DNA of 64,000 bases, taken from CBDDLJ01 sp965230635. Lineage in GTDB: Bacteria; Pseudomonadota; Gammaproteobacteria; UBA1113. The notes under the pieces were generated by a model, which made no database searches, was not told the DNA's origin, and saw only the letters and a program-made list of their open reading frames with translations. Below are positions 27,955-37,400 of this stretch, piece after piece (the stretch's first letter is position 1; every line of letters starts with the position of its first letter). The translations under genes and the position numbers were made by a program. The stretch lies in NCBI GenBank assembly GCA_965230635.1, contig CBDDLJ010000009.1, forward strand, positions 186,001-250,000, read 5' to 3'.

Positions 27955-29328
27955 ATGAGCTCAGGAGTAATAGAACAAGTCATTGGGGCAGTTATTGACG
28001 TTAAATTTCCACGAGATAACGTTCCTAAAACATATGACGCACTGGTTATTGAATCAGAAAATTTAACATTGGAAGTGCAACAGCAATTAGGTGATGGTAT
28101 CGTGAGGGCCATTGCAATGGGGCCAACAGAAGGTTTGCGTCGTGGTTTAAATGTAGAAAATACAGGTAGTCCGATCAATGTTCCCGTTGGCACTAAGACA
28201 TTGGGTCGAATCATGAATGTACTAGGTGAGCCTATTGATGGCAAAGGTGAGATCCAAGCTGACCGTATGCCAATTCATCGAGAAGCGCCAAGTTTTGAAG
28301 ATCAAGCGACCAATGATGAATTATTGGAAACAGGTATAAAAGTCATTGACTTGATTTGCCCTCTAGCAAAAGGCGGGAAAGCCGGGCTATTTGGCGGAGC
28401 CGGTGTTGGTAAAACAGTTAATATGATGGAATTGATCCGAAATATCGCTGTTGAACATAGTGGTTATTCAGTATTCTCAGGGGTAGGAGAGCGAACCCGT
28501 GAAGGGAATGACTTTTATTTAGAAATGGAAGAATCTAACGTTATTGATAAAGTTTCTCTAGTCTACGGACAAATGAATGAGCCTCCTGGAAACCGTTTGC
28601 GTGTTGCGTTAACGGGGTTAACTCTTGCAGAAAAATTCAGAGATGAAGGCAGCGACGTTTTATTATTTATTGATAATATTTACCGTTATACATTAGCTGG
28701 AACAGAGGTGTCTGCATTGCTAGGTAGAATGCCATCTGCGGTAGGTTATCAGCCTACATTGGCAGGAGAAATGGGCGCCTTACAAGAGCGGATTACCTCA
28801 ACTAAATCAGGCTCAATTACCTCGATTCAAGCCGTCTATGTTCCCGCTGATGATTTAACAGATCCTTCGCCAGCAACAACTTTTGCTCATTTGGATGCAA
28901 CGGTTGTGCTATCAAGGCAAATTGCTGAGTTGGGAATCTATCCAGCGATTGATCCATTAGACTCAACCAGTCGTCAATTAGATCCTTTATTTGTTGGACA
29001 AGAGCACTATGACATATCACGTGCAGTACAAAAAACATTGCAACGATATAAAGAATTAAAAGATATTATTGCAATTTTAGGTATGGATGAATTATCAGAA
29101 GAAGATAGATTATCTGTTTATAGAGCACGTAAGATTCAACGTTTCTTATCACAACCTTTCTTTGTGGCGGAAGTATTTACAGGCACCCCAGGGAAATATG
29201 TTCCAATCCGTGAAACGATTCGTGGATTTAAAGCAATTATTGATGGTGAAGTTGACCATTTACCAGAACAAGCATTTTATATGGTTGGTACAATTGATGA
29301 AGCCATTGAAAAAGCAAAGAATATTTAA
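27955..29328 (+). CDS. atpD: F0F1 ATP synthase subunit beta
   Basis: Beta is the catalytic subunit of F1. The P-loop GGAGVGKT lies at about residues 147-154. GERTREGND supplies the catalytic glutamate region, and the segment ALLGRMPSAVGYQPTLAGEM is typical of the E. coli-like enzyme. At 457 residues the length is normal. GAGGGTTGG just upstream of the ATG serves as ribosome-binding site. Confidence 0.98.
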   Translation: MSSGVIEQVIGAVIDVKFPRDNVPKTYDALVIESENLTLEVQQQLGDGIVRAIAMGPTEGLRRGLNVENTGSPINVPVGTKTLGRIMNVLGEPIDGKGEIQADRMPIHREAPSFEDQATNDELLETGIKVIDLICPLAKGGKAGLFGGAGVGKTVNMMELIRNIAVEHSGYSVFSGVGERTREGNDFYLEMEESNVIDKVSLVYGQMNEPPGNRLRVALTGLTLAEKFRDEGSDVLLFIDNIYRYTLAGTEVSALLGRMPSAVGYQPTLAGEMGALQERITSTKSGSITSIQAVYVPADDLTDPSPATTFAHLDATVVLSRQIAELGIYPAIDPLDSTSRQLDPLFVGQEHYDISRAVQKTLQRYKELKDIIAILGMDELSEEDRLSVYRARKIQRFLSQPFFVAEVFTGTPGKYVPIRETIRGFKAIIDGEVDHLPEQAFYMVGTIDEAIEKAKNI

Positions 29329-29352
29329 ATTGACTGTATTGCTGGGGGAATA

Positions 29353-29772
29353 ATGGGAATGACATTTCATATAGACATAGTTAGTGCAGAAAAGAGTTTA
29401 TTTTCTGGTCGTGCTGAAATGTTAGTTGCTTCCGCGGCTTTAGGTGAAATTGGAATTGTTCCTGGTCACTCACAATTACTGACCTCACTCGATCCAGGAC
29501 AAATTCGATTGAAAATACCAGACAAAGAAGATGAGTTGTTTTATATTTCCGGCGGGTTGTTAGAGGTTCAGCCTCAAATAGTTACTGTATTGGCAGATGA
29601 TGCAGAAAGAGCGCATGATTTAGATGAAGCAAAAGCGTTGGCGGCAGAAAAACAAGCGCGTGATATTTTAGATGGAAAAAGTGAAGCCACTGATTATGCA
29701 ACTGCATTACAAGAGTTGGCAATAGCTGCTGCACAAATTCGTGTAATTAAAAGCATTCGCAAAATAAAATAA
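29353..29772 (+). CDS. atpC: F0F1 ATP synthase subunit epsilon
   Basis: Epsilon regulates ATP hydrolysis and connects gamma to the c-ring. The N-terminal beta-sandwich carries FHIDIVSAEKSLFSG and GEIGIVPGHSQLLTSL, and a two-helix C-terminal domain follows. The ATG at 29353 gives an N-terminus (MGMTFHI) like the E. coli protein; ATG 29359 is better spaced from the GGGGGA at 29344-29349, so the start is uncertain by two residues. It closes the nine-gene operon. Confidence 0.95.
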   Translation: MGMTFHIDIVSAEKSLFSGRAEMLVASAALGEIGIVPGHSQLLTSLDPGQIRLKIPDKEDELFYISGGLLEVQPQIVTVLADDAERAHDLDEAKALAAEKQARDILDGKSEATDYATALQELAIAAAQIRVIKSIRKIK

Positions 29773-29801
29773 ACAACCAATTGTAATTATTGGGTTAAAA
29801 T

Positions 29802-31184
29802 ATGGCAATAAAATTGGAAATTGTTATTTTAGCTGCAGGTTTGGGGAAGCGCATGCAGTCCTCTAAACCAAAGGTATTGCACTGTCTTGGTGGCAAACCT
29901 TTAATTGAACATGTCATCAGTACTTCTTTAATCCTTTCGCCAAAAACAATTCATGTAGTCCATGGCCATGGAGGCGATCAAGTTAAAGCTTGTATGGCAA
30001 AATATACAAATTTAAATTGGATTTATCAGCAAGAGCAGTTAGGTACAGGACACGCCGTTAAAAGTGCATTGCAATATGTGTCAAATGATAGTCAAGTTCT
30101 GGTATTGTATGGTGATGTGCCTTTAATTCAAGCAGATACGTTAAATAAACTACTTAATAAAGCAGATTCAACCAGCTTATCTTTATTAGTTAGGACAATG
30201 CGTGATCCGGCTGGGCTTGGCCGAATTGTTCGTGATAACCAACGTAACATCATAGCAATTGTAGAAGAAAAAGATGCTTCAAAAGAGCAGAAAAAAATAC
30301 AGGAAATTTTTACTGGTATTCTTAGCGCTCCTGCCGATTTATTGCAAGCATGGTTGAATCAAGTGACCAATGATAACGCTCAAAGAGAATTTTATTTACC
30401 GGATGTAACACGCTTAGCCATTGCTGAAGGAAAAACTGTAAATTGTGTAGAAGCGATGACAGAAGAGCAAATTGCTGGCGTTAATGATAAACAACAATTA
30501 GCATTATTAGAGCGATACTATCAATATCAACGGGCACAGCAATTAATGCAGCAAGGTGTAACTTTGTCTGATCCTAATCGAATTGATATCCGTGGTGATG
30601 TCACACTAGGTCAAGATGTTTCTATGGATATTAATGTTATTTTAGAAGGTACTGTTAATATCGGTTCTGATGTTACCATTGGTGCGAATACGGTAATTCG
30701 AAACAGTACTATCCATATGGGTTGTATCATTAAAGAAAATTGTGTTATTGAAGACTCAATCATAGCAGAAGAGTGTATTATTGGACCTTTTGCTAGAATT
30801 CGTCCAGGGACTAAATTAGCAGAAAACGTTCGTGTAGGTAATTTTGTTGAAATAAAGAAAACAAAAATAGGCACTTCAAGTAAAGTTAATCATTTAACTT
30901 ATCTTGGGGATGCTGATATAGGTGCTAATGTTAATATTGGTGCAGGCACAATTTCATGTAACTATGATGGAGTAAACAAGCACCAAACTATTATTGGTGA
31001 TGATGCATTTGTTGGCTCAGGTACGCAGCTGATTGCACCTGTCAAAGTCGGTGCTGGTGCGACAATCGGAGCTGGCTCAACAATTTCAAGTTTGGCACCA
31101 AAAGATAAATTGACACTGTCACGAGCTCCTCAGAAGACAATTGATAATTGGAAGCGACCACAAAAAATCAAAGAGGGAGAGTGA
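29802..31184 (+). CDS. glmU: Bifunctional N-acetylglucosamine-1-phosphate uridyltransferase / glucosamine-1-phosphate acetyltransferase
   Basis: GlmU makes UDP-N-acetylglucosamine for peptidoglycan and lipopolysaccharide. The N-terminal uridyltransferase carries LAAGLGKRM (residues 10-18) and KPKVLHCLGGKPL. The C-terminal left-handed beta-helix (from about residue 250) shows hexapeptide repeats and the acetyltransferase motif NYDGVNKHQT. At 460 residues it is full length. It lies 29 bases after atpC and one base before glmS, so glmU-glmS are a unit. Confidence 0.98.
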   Translation: MAIKLEIVILAAGLGKRMQSSKPKVLHCLGGKPLIEHVISTSLILSPKTIHVVHGHGGDQVKACMAKYTNLNWIYQQEQLGTGHAVKSALQYVSNDSQVLVLYGDVPLIQADTLNKLLNKADSTSLSLLVRTMRDPAGLGRIVRDNQRNIIAIVEEKDASKEQKKIQEIFTGILSAPADLLQAWLNQVTNDNAQREFYLPDVTRLAIAEGKTVNCVEAMTEEQIAGVNDKQQLALLERYYQYQRAQQLMQQGVTLSDPNRIDIRGDVTLGQDVSMDINVILEGTVNIGSDVTIGANTVIRNSTIHMGCIIKENCVIEDSIIAEECIIGPFARIRPGTKLAENVRVGNFVEIKKTKIGTSSKVNHLTYLGDADIGANVNIGAGTISCNYDGVNKHQTIIGDDAFVGSGTQLIAPVKVGAGATIGAGSTISSLAPKDKLTLSRAPQKTIDNWKRPQKIKEGE

Positions 31185-31185
31185 T

Positions 31186-33018
31186 ATGTGTGGTATTATC
31201 GGCATTATAGCACAACGCACAGTTGCACCTTTATTATTGCAAGGCTTAAAAAATTTAGAATATCGAGGCTATGATTCTGCTGGGATTACAACAATTGATG
31301 AACAAAATCAGTTTCAACGATTACGCACACAAGGTAAAGTGATAGAGCTAGAAAAATCCTTAAAAAAAGAACCACTTGTTGGAACGATTGGTATTGCTCA
31401 TACTCGCTGGGCAACGCATGGAAAACCTTCGGTAGAAAATGCACATCCTCATATTTCTGAAGATACTGTTGCTTTAGTGCATAATGGCATTATTGAAAAC
31501 CATGAAGTACTTCGAGAAAAACTAGTAGCGGCTGATGTTGAGTTGATATCAGAAACCGATTCAGAATTGGTTGCACATTTGATTCAGCATGCTTTATCTC
31601 GGCATGATGATTTATTTCATGCAGTACAAGAAGTAATACAAGATTTGCAGGGTGCCTATGCCTTTGCAGTGATTGATTACATGAGACCTGATAGAATCAT
31701 TGCCATTAGACGTGGTAGTCCTTTAGTGATAGGTTTAGGTATAGGTGAAAACTTTTTGGCATCTGATCCTTTTGCGCTAAACCATTTTGTTCAGCAAGTG
31801 ATATTTCTCGAAGAAGGTGATATTGCTGAAATTGAGGTGGATGATTATCAAATTTATGATGCCCGTGGTAATCCAGCGAAACGTCTTGTTCATGACTTGC
31901 AGATTGAATCTGAAAAGATAGGTTATGGTCAATATCGTCACTATATGCAAAAGGAAATATTTGATCAAGCTTCTGCCATCAGTGTTACTCTTGAAGGAAG
32001 ATTAGCTGACAAGACGGTTATGCCAGGGATTTTTTCTGAAGATGTGACTGGTATACTCGAAAAAATCAACAATGTGCAAATAGTTGCTTGTGGAACCAGT
32101 TACCATGCAGGGCTTGTTGCTAGTTACTGGCTAGAAGATTTAGCTGGTATTAGTTGTCGGGTTGAAATTGCCAGCGAATTTCGTTATAGAAAAAAAGTTA
32201 TACAAGACGGAACATTATTTATTTGTATTTCACAATCGGGTGAGACAGCAGATACGTTGGCCGCGTTAGAACAAGCAAAAACATTAAATTATGAAGCAAT
32301 TTTAGCTATTTGTAATGTGTCACATAGCACGATGGTGCGAGAAGCTGACTTGGTTTTTATGACACGCGCGGGCATTGAAATTGGTGTTGCTTCTACTAAA
32401 GCATTTACTACACAATTAGTTTCGCTATTGATATTAACAATTATGCTAGGGAAAAAAAATGATATTGATGCTGCGTTGGAACAAGAATTGGTTTCACAAT
32501 TAATATCATTACCTAAAATAATCACTAAAGTATTGCAGCTAGATAGTAAAATTCAAGCGTTGGCAGAAAGATTCGTTAATAAACAACATGCACTTTTTTT
32601 AGGCCGCGGTGATCAATATCCTATTGCTTGTGAAGGTGCATTGAAACTGAAAGAGTTATCTTATATTCATGCAGAAGCGTATCCAGCTGGTGAATTAAAA
32701 CATGGGCCTTTAGCACTGGTTGATGAAAAGATGCCGGTTATTGCTGTAGCTCCAAATGATCAATTATTAGGGAAGTTAAAATCAAATTTAGAAGAGGTTA
32801 GAGCACGAGGCGGTGAGTTAATAATTTTTACCGATAGAACTAGCCAAATCACAGAAGATAATGGCATTACAGTAATTGAATTGCCATTTGTTCCAAAGCA
32901 TGTTGGGCCTATTGTCTATACCGTCCCACTACAATTACTGGCTTACCATGTTGCTTTAATAAAAGGTACGGATGTTGATCAGCCACGAAACTTAGCAAAA
33001 TCAGTGACTGTTGAATAA
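31186..33018 (+). CDS. glmS: Glutamine-fructose-6-phosphate aminotransferase (isomerizing)
   Basis: GlmS makes glucosamine-6-phosphate from fructose-6-phosphate and glutamine, the entry to the pathway that GlmU finishes. The mature N-terminal cysteine nucleophile follows the initiator Met (MCGIIGI). EYRGYDSAG, HTRWATHG and two SIS domains (CGTSYHAG and GRGDQYPIACEGALKLKE) follow. The protein ends in the conserved DVDQPRNLAKSVTVE. GAGGGAGAG precedes ATG 31186; the upstream in-frame ATG (31141) lies within glmU. The length is 610 residues. Confidence 0.98.
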   Translation: MCGIIGIIAQRTVAPLLLQGLKNLEYRGYDSAGITTIDEQNQFQRLRTQGKVIELEKSLKKEPLVGTIGIAHTRWATHGKPSVENAHPHISEDTVALVHNGIIENHEVLREKLVAADVELISETDSELVAHLIQHALSRHDDLFHAVQEVIQDLQGAYAFAVIDYMRPDRIIAIRRGSPLVIGLGIGENFLASDPFALNHFVQQVIFLEEGDIAEIEVDDYQIYDARGNPAKRLVHDLQIESEKIGYGQYRHYMQKEIFDQASAISVTLEGRLADKTVMPGIFSEDVTGILEKINNVQIVACGTSYHAGLVASYWLEDLAGISCRVEIASEFRYRKKVIQDGTLFICISQSGETADTLAALEQAKTLNYEAILAICNVSHSTMVREADLVFMTRAGIEIGVASTKAFTTQLVSLLILTIMLGKKNDIDAALEQELVSQLISLPKIITKVLQLDSKIQALAERFVNKQHALFLGRGDQYPIACEGALKLKELSYIHAEAYPAGELKHGPLALVDEKMPVIAVAPNDQLLGKLKSNLEEVRARGGELIIFTDRTSQITEDNGITVIELPFVPKHVGPIVYTVPLQLLAYHVALIKGTDVDQPRNLAKSVTVE

Positions 33019-33020
33019 GC

Positions 33021-33620
33021 ATGAAGAAGATATTGTTAACCTTATTTTTCTATTTAGCACTTACTGCTTGTTCACCGCCACCGCCGCCTAGCAATACCGA
33101 AAATATTTGTTCGGTATTTCATCAATATCCTAAGTGGTATTGGTATGCAAAAAAAACCGAAGTCAAATGGGGCATTCCAGTAAATGTACAAATGGCAATA
33201 ATTCATCAGGAATCACGATTCAATGCATCAGCTAGACCCAAGAGGATTAAAGTGCTGTGGGTCATCCCATGGAAGCGACCATCTTCTGCTTATGGTTACA
33301 CTCAAGCATTAAAACAAACCTGGAATGACTATCAAGAGAAAACTGGCAATAAAGCTAAGCGAGATAAGTTTGCTAAAGCAAGTGATTTTGTTGGTTGGTA
33401 TGGCGGTTATGCTAATAGAAAAGCGGGCATTAATAAGCATAATGCCTATGAATTATACTTAGCTTACCATGAAGGTATTGGAGGTTATAGCCGAAAGACA
33501 TACTTAAAAAAACAATGGTTAATGAATGTCGCGAAAAAGGTACAAGGACGGGCTGATCAATTTCAGCGACAGTTGAAGAGTTGTCAGCAATCGATTAAAA
33601 AACAATGGTGGTGGTTTTAG
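33021..33620 (+). CDS. Lipoprotein with SLT-type lytic transglycosylase domain
   Basis: This 199-residue protein has a lipoprotein signal with lipobox LTAC (Cys17). A proline-rich linker and an SLT-like fold follow. MAIIHQESRFNASA carries the probable catalytic Glu64, and SAYGYTQALKQTW and LAYHEGIGGY match the remaining motifs. It probably cleaves peptidoglycan glycan strands at the outer membrane. It begins two bases after glmS, tying wall turnover to amino-sugar supply. Similar small SLT lipoproteins occur in Legionella and Coxiella. A short hairpin (CAAGC-GATAT-GCTTG) just after the stop is not followed by a T-tract. Confidence 0.85.
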   Translation: MKKILLTLFFYLALTACSPPPPPSNTENICSVFHQYPKWYWYAKKTEVKWGIPVNVQMAIIHQESRFNASARPKRIKVLWVIPWKRPSSAYGYTQALKQTWNDYQEKTGNKAKRDKFAKASDFVGWYGGYANRKAGINKHNAYELYLAYHEGIGGYSRKTYLKKQWLMNVAKKVQGRADQFQRQLKSCQQSIKKQWWWF

Positions 33621-33795
33621 ACAAGCGATATGCTTGATATTGAGTCATAGTGTACTAAATTTTCATCTATTTATTTAAGATGGACTGCGATTTAGCTTAT
33701 TTATCCAGATGTTTGTTATTCTTCGATAAAAGATAATGTATAAATGGTCGTGTTGCTGGTTAGTAAGAATTGTTATCTGTTGGTTGAAAAAATAA

Positions 33796-34530
33796 TTACT
33801 GAAAATCTCCAAAAAGCGTTTGCAATGCAGAAATGCTAGCAAGTGCCGCTGTTTCTGTTCTTAGAATTCTAGAGCCTAGTTTAACAGTTTGAAAAGCATG
33901 TTTTATTGCGAGTTGAATTTCAATGTTGCTTAAGCCGCCTTCAGGGCCAATGAGCAAAATAAAATTGTTGTCATTACTTTTCGTTATCGCAGATAAAGTA
34001 GTTCTTGCATTCGGATCGAGTACTAATTTGCAACTGTTTTCTTGTTGAGGCATCCATTTTTCAAGATATTCACAGCGATGAAGGTGGGGTAATAGGCTGC
34101 GACCACTTTGCTCACAAGCATGTATAAGAATATTTTGCCAATGCTGCCAGCGCTTTTCCATTCGTTCAGGTGTTATGTTCACATTGCTTCGCTCAGTGTT
34201 TAACAGTGTGATTTCATTCGCACCAAGTTCAACTGCCTTCTGTAGGATAAAATCAACTTTGTCGCCTTTTGCTAATGCCTGGGCTAAATGGATATGTAAG
34301 TTGGATTCGTTATGAATTGGTTTTTTTGAGCTGACAGATGCGAATATTTTCTTTTTTTTAATGGTTGTAATTTTTGCTTCAAAATCAAAACCACTACCAT
34401 CAAATAAAATAAGATCATCGCCAGTTTTTATTCGTAGCACATGCAACAATCGATGACAGCAATCAGGACTTAATTCAATCTCTAAATTTTCGTGTAATGT
34501 ATTTTCCTGATAGATTCGTGTTAGTCGCAT
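33796..34530 (-). CDS. rsmE: 16S rRNA (uracil-1498-N3)-methyltransferase
   Basis: RsmE methylates U1498 of 16S rRNA and belongs to the knotted SPOUT class. It has an N-terminal PUA-like domain (LRIKTGDDLILFDGSG) and the C-terminal knot motifs LLIGPEGGLSNIEIQLA and LGSRILRTETAALASI. At 244 residues it is full length. It lies eight bases after the SDR gene on the same strand, so the two are probably cotranscribed. Confidence 0.96.
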   Translation of the reverse strand: MRLTRIYQENTLHENLEIELSPDCCHRLLHVLRIKTGDDLILFDGSGFDFEAKITTIKKKKIFASVSSKKPIHNESNLHIHLAQALAKGDKVDFILQKAVELGANEITLLNTERSNVNITPERMEKRWQHWQNILIHACEQSGRSLLPHLHRCEYLEKWMPQQENSCKLVLDPNARTTLSAITKSNDNNFILLIGPEGGLSNIEIQLAIKHAFQTVKLGSRILRTETAALASISALQTLFGDFQ

Positions 34531-34538
34531 AGGTAGGG

Positions 34539-35315
34539 CTACTTGTCTCGGTATACAGATGTTACTGATGATTGATCTGTAGGAAGAACAACGATGTCTT
34601 TAATATTAACATATGCTGGACGAGAAGCGCAAAAATAAACTATCTCGGCAATATCTTTTGCCTGTAAAGGTGTCATACCTTGGTAAATCTTTTTTGCTTT
34701 TTTTTCGTCATTATGAAAACGAACTTTGCTAAATTCTGTCTCGACTATACCGGGATCAACCGATGAAACACGAATGTTTGATCCAAGCACATCTAATTTT
34801 ATTCCCTCTGTAATTGATTTAACAGCTGCTTTTGTTGCACAATAGACATGACCTTTAGGATAGGTTTCATGTCCTGCAATAGAGCCAATATTAATAATAT
34901 GGCCTTTATTTCTTGCCAGCATGCCAGTAATGGCAGTCCGAGTGACATACAGTAAGCCTTTAATATTTGTGTTGATCATTTTTTCCCAATCTTCAATATC
35001 TGCGTCTTGAAAATTATCCAATCCAGATGCTAGGCCAGCATTGTTAATCAAAATATCAACTTTGTTCCACCGTTCATCCAGCTGAGCAAAGGTTTTCTCT
35101 ACAAGGCTTTTATTGGTCACATCCATTGCTTGAACAAGGATGTTAGTTGAGTAATTTTTTTGTAATTCTTGGGCTAATGCTTCTAAGCGATCAATGCGCC
35201 TTGCCGCAAGAATAAGTTGGCAACCTGCTTTAGCAAACTGCTGTGCACAGGCTTCACCTATGCCACTGGATGCTCCTGTGATGAATACAATCTTATTTTC
35301 CAGTACAGTATCCAT
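34539..35315 (-). CDS. Short-chain dehydrogenase/reductase (YdfG-like)
   Basis: This is a classical SDR of 258 residues. It has the cofactor motif TGASSGIG, NNAG, a catalytic serine in NIGSIAG and the YCATK active site (Tyr and Lys). LAARRIDRLEAL after the first strand favours NADPH. The sequence most resembles the YdfG group of 3-hydroxy-acid dehydrogenases, but the substrate cannot be read from sequence. I chose the ATG at 35315 because GGGAGAG lies just upstream; an ATG at 35327 is also in frame. Confidence 0.9.
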   Translation of the reverse strand: MDTVLENKIVFITGASSGIGEACAQQFAKAGCQLILAARRIDRLEALAQELQKNYSTNILVQAMDVTNKSLVEKTFAQLDERWNKVDILINNAGLASGLDNFQDADIEDWEKMINTNIKGLLYVTRTAITGMLARNKGHIINIGSIAGHETYPKGHVYCATKAAVKSITEGIKLDVLGSNIRVSSVDPGIVETEFSKVRFHNDEKKAKKIYQGMTPLQAKDIAEIVYFCASRPAYVNIKDIVVLPTDQSSVTSVYRDK

Positions 35316-35374
35316 AAACTCTCCCATAAATTGTTCATAAAATAAGCAATGTTGCTAGTCTACGTCATAATTGC

Positions 35375-35407
35375 TTGGTTGATGAAATAATAATCTGTAT
35401 AATACAG
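35375..35407 (+). promoter_or_regulatory. Promoter with overlapping palindromic operator for the efflux operon
   Basis: A perfect -10 TATAAT lies at 35398-35403, with TTGGTT at 35375-35380 as -35 (17-bp spacing). The 13-base palindrome CTGTATAATACAG (35395-35407) overlaps the whole -10, so a protein bound there would block the polymerase. The efflux operon starts 31 bp downstream. Binding by a repressor is inferred; no repressor gene lies beside it. Confidence 0.5.
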
Positions 35408-35437
35408 ACATTCATGTATTTTTCTACTGATTAGCTT

Positions 35438-35941
35438 ATGACTACTGAAAAAAAAGCAGCTAGGCCAGCAATTAATCTTTGGCAGCGACGTTTTCAAAAA
35501 CTGGGGATACTAGGAATTTTGCTATTAACCATTAATTTTGGTTTCCAAGTTTGGTTTCGGTATTTTCCACAGCCAACCTCATATCAAGCTCAGTCACACA
35601 GGCAGTGCGACTTACAGAAAAAACCTTGTACAGCTCGCATGGCTGGAGATAGGCGTGTAACACTGACAGTTTCACCACGCGGTATTCCTATTGATAAAGA
35701 ATTGTGTTTTTCAGTTGAGTTAAATCATATTGAGGCGGATGAAGTTTTTATCGCTTTGACATCAAAAGGACGAGCTCAGTCATTTAAGCGGATACCATTA
35801 AAAAATAACGCGGTGAATAGATTTGAGGGTAATTTTCAGTTGAGTCATATTGCACCAGAAAAGCAATGGATAGCCTTAGTACAAGTTATAACAGCCCAAG
35901 AGAATATAACGATACCATTTAGGTTTCAGGCAAAAAGTTAA
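35438..35941 (+). CDS. Membrane-anchored protein of unknown function, first gene of the efflux operon
   Basis: This 167-residue protein has a basic cytoplasmic N-terminus, one membrane helix (about residues 22-43, GILGILLLTINFGFQVWF) and a periplasmic domain. That domain has a C-x5-C pair (CDLQKKPC) and mostly beta-like sequence, for example RRVTLTVSPRGIPIDKELCF. I do not recognise the family. Its stop overlaps the first base of the TolC-like gene, so it belongs to that operon. It may be an accessory part of the exporter or simply a cotranscribed envelope protein. Confidence 0.8.
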   Translation: MTTEKKAARPAINLWQRRFQKLGILGILLLTINFGFQVWFRYFPQPTSYQAQSHRQCDLQKKPCTARMAGDRRVTLTVSPRGIPIDKELCFSVELNHIEADEVFIALTSKGRAQSFKRIPLKNNAVNRFEGNFQLSHIAPEKQWIALVQVITAQENITIPFRFQAKS

Positions 35942-37383
35942 TGTTAAAAATTTTTATAAAAAGAATGATAGTATTTATTCTAGTAAATGCTATGTGTTGT
36001 CAATCAGCTTTTGCTGAAGAAAAACTGTTAACTTTAAAAGAAGCCATTTTTTTAGCGTTACGTTTTAATCCTGAAATTCAGATAGGTGAAATAGGACGTA
36101 TTGCAGAGAAGTTTAATTTGCTAGTCGAAGAAGATGTTTTTCATTGGAATTATGGATTGCAAGGCAGTGCCAGATATACAACAAGCCGAGTTTCTGGGGA
36201 GAGTATCAATAATTATTCAACGACGCTCACTCCAAGCGCTACTAAAAATGGCATTTATGGTACGACGTATGCTTTGAAATTGACGAATCCTATATCGGAT
36301 GGTGTTTATAATCCAGCAATAACCATGGAGATGACTCAACCTTTAATGCGTGGTTTTGGTAAGGATGTTACCTTAGCACCACTGTATAGTGCTGAGGATC
36401 AGGAAATGATCAATCGATTGCGCTTGAAAAATACCATAATTCAAACCGTGGCTACGGTTATTGCAACCTATAATGCATTAATACAAGCGTATACTCGAGT
36501 TGAAATTTCAGAAAAAACATTAGAGGCTTATAGCATAACAATTGACAGTATTGCTGCTAATATTAAAGCAGGAAGAAGGGCAGCCACGGATATTCTACAA
36601 GCAGAAGCAAACTATGCGTCAGAATTAGTTAATTTACAAATAGCTAAAAGTAGTGTTATCACGTTAAAACGTGACTTAATGAATTTAATTGGCCTTTCTC
36701 CTGATATGAAATTCACTATCAATTTAAATTTGGATTTAGACACTTTGTTACCAGCAGTTCCTGGAAAAAAAGCGGCATTTCAGGTGGCACTAGAAAATAA
36801 TGTGCAATATCGTTCAGATTTATTGGCTTTAAAACAATTACGGCGAGCACTAGTTGTTGCAAAAGATAATATGCGTCCTCTATTAAATTTTTCACTGCAA
36901 GCAACCAGTGGCAGCGGTTCTGGCGGCGGATTTAATTCAGGCCTATCGAGTTTAACTAACGGTAAAAATAATAATTTAACAGCCGAGTTATCATTAGATT
37001 TTCCGATTGATGATTACGTATTAAAGCAAGGGCTGATTAATGCTCAGGTTGGTCTTTCACAAGCAGAAATTAATTTGAGAGCAGAAGTGAGAAATTTAAA
37101 AACCATTATTTTTAACAATATAGAAGATGTTAAGTCAAGTATTGAACAAATTCGTTTATCGAAAAATGCAATTGCATTGCGAGAAAAAGATCAAGAACAT
37201 TTAAATGCAAAATTGCAGTATGGTTTAACAACAGTATTTGAAGTTACGACTAAGCAACAAGAATTAGCAGAAGCATTGAATCGTCTTGTGACTGATCAAA
37301 TTACTTATATTAACTCAATGACAGTTTTATATGCTAACATGGGAATATTACTGGGTGAATGGGGTATTAAGATTAATTACTAA
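35941..37383 (+). CDS. TolC-family outer membrane channel protein
   Basis: This is a 480-residue protein with a signal peptide ending near SAFA (residue 28). The two-fold repeated alpha-helical layout of TolC follows. Typical pieces are LTLKEAIFLALRFNPEIQIG at the start and EKDQEHLNAKLQYGLTTVFE near the end. It would provide the outer-membrane tunnel for the MacA/MacB-like proteins encoded after it. The adaptor gene follows after 17 bases. Confidence 0.9.
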   Translation: MLKIFIKRMIVFILVNAMCCQSAFAEEKLLTLKEAIFLALRFNPEIQIGEIGRIAEKFNLLVEEDVFHWNYGLQGSARYTTSRVSGESINNYSTTLTPSATKNGIYGTTYALKLTNPISDGVYNPAITMEMTQPLMRGFGKDVTLAPLYSAEDQEMINRLRLKNTIIQTVATVIATYNALIQAYTRVEISEKTLEAYSITIDSIAANIKAGRRAATDILQAEANYASELVNLQIAKSSVITLKRDLMNLIGLSPDMKFTINLNLDLDTLLPAVPGKKAAFQVALENNVQYRSDLLALKQLRRALVVAKDNMRPLLNFSLQATSGSGSGGGFNSGLSSLTNGKNNNLTAELSLDFPIDDYVLKQGLINAQVGLSQAEINLRAEVRNLKTIIFNNIEDVKSSIEQIRLSKNAIALREKDQEHLNAKLQYGLTTVFEVTTKQQELAEALNRLVTDQITYINSMTVLYANMGILLGEWGIKINY

Positions 37384-37400
37384 CAGTAAGAGGCATTACG

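Noticed and set aside
21697..33636. Shared 13-mer GCGATATGCTTGA near 21700 and 33625 as island boundary repeats
   Set aside because: Matches of this length are expected by chance in 64 kb, and the sites do not bracket a logical unit.
33622..33636. CAAGC-GATAT-GCTTG hairpin as an intrinsic terminator after the SLT gene
   Set aside because: The stem is five bases and is not followed by a run of T.
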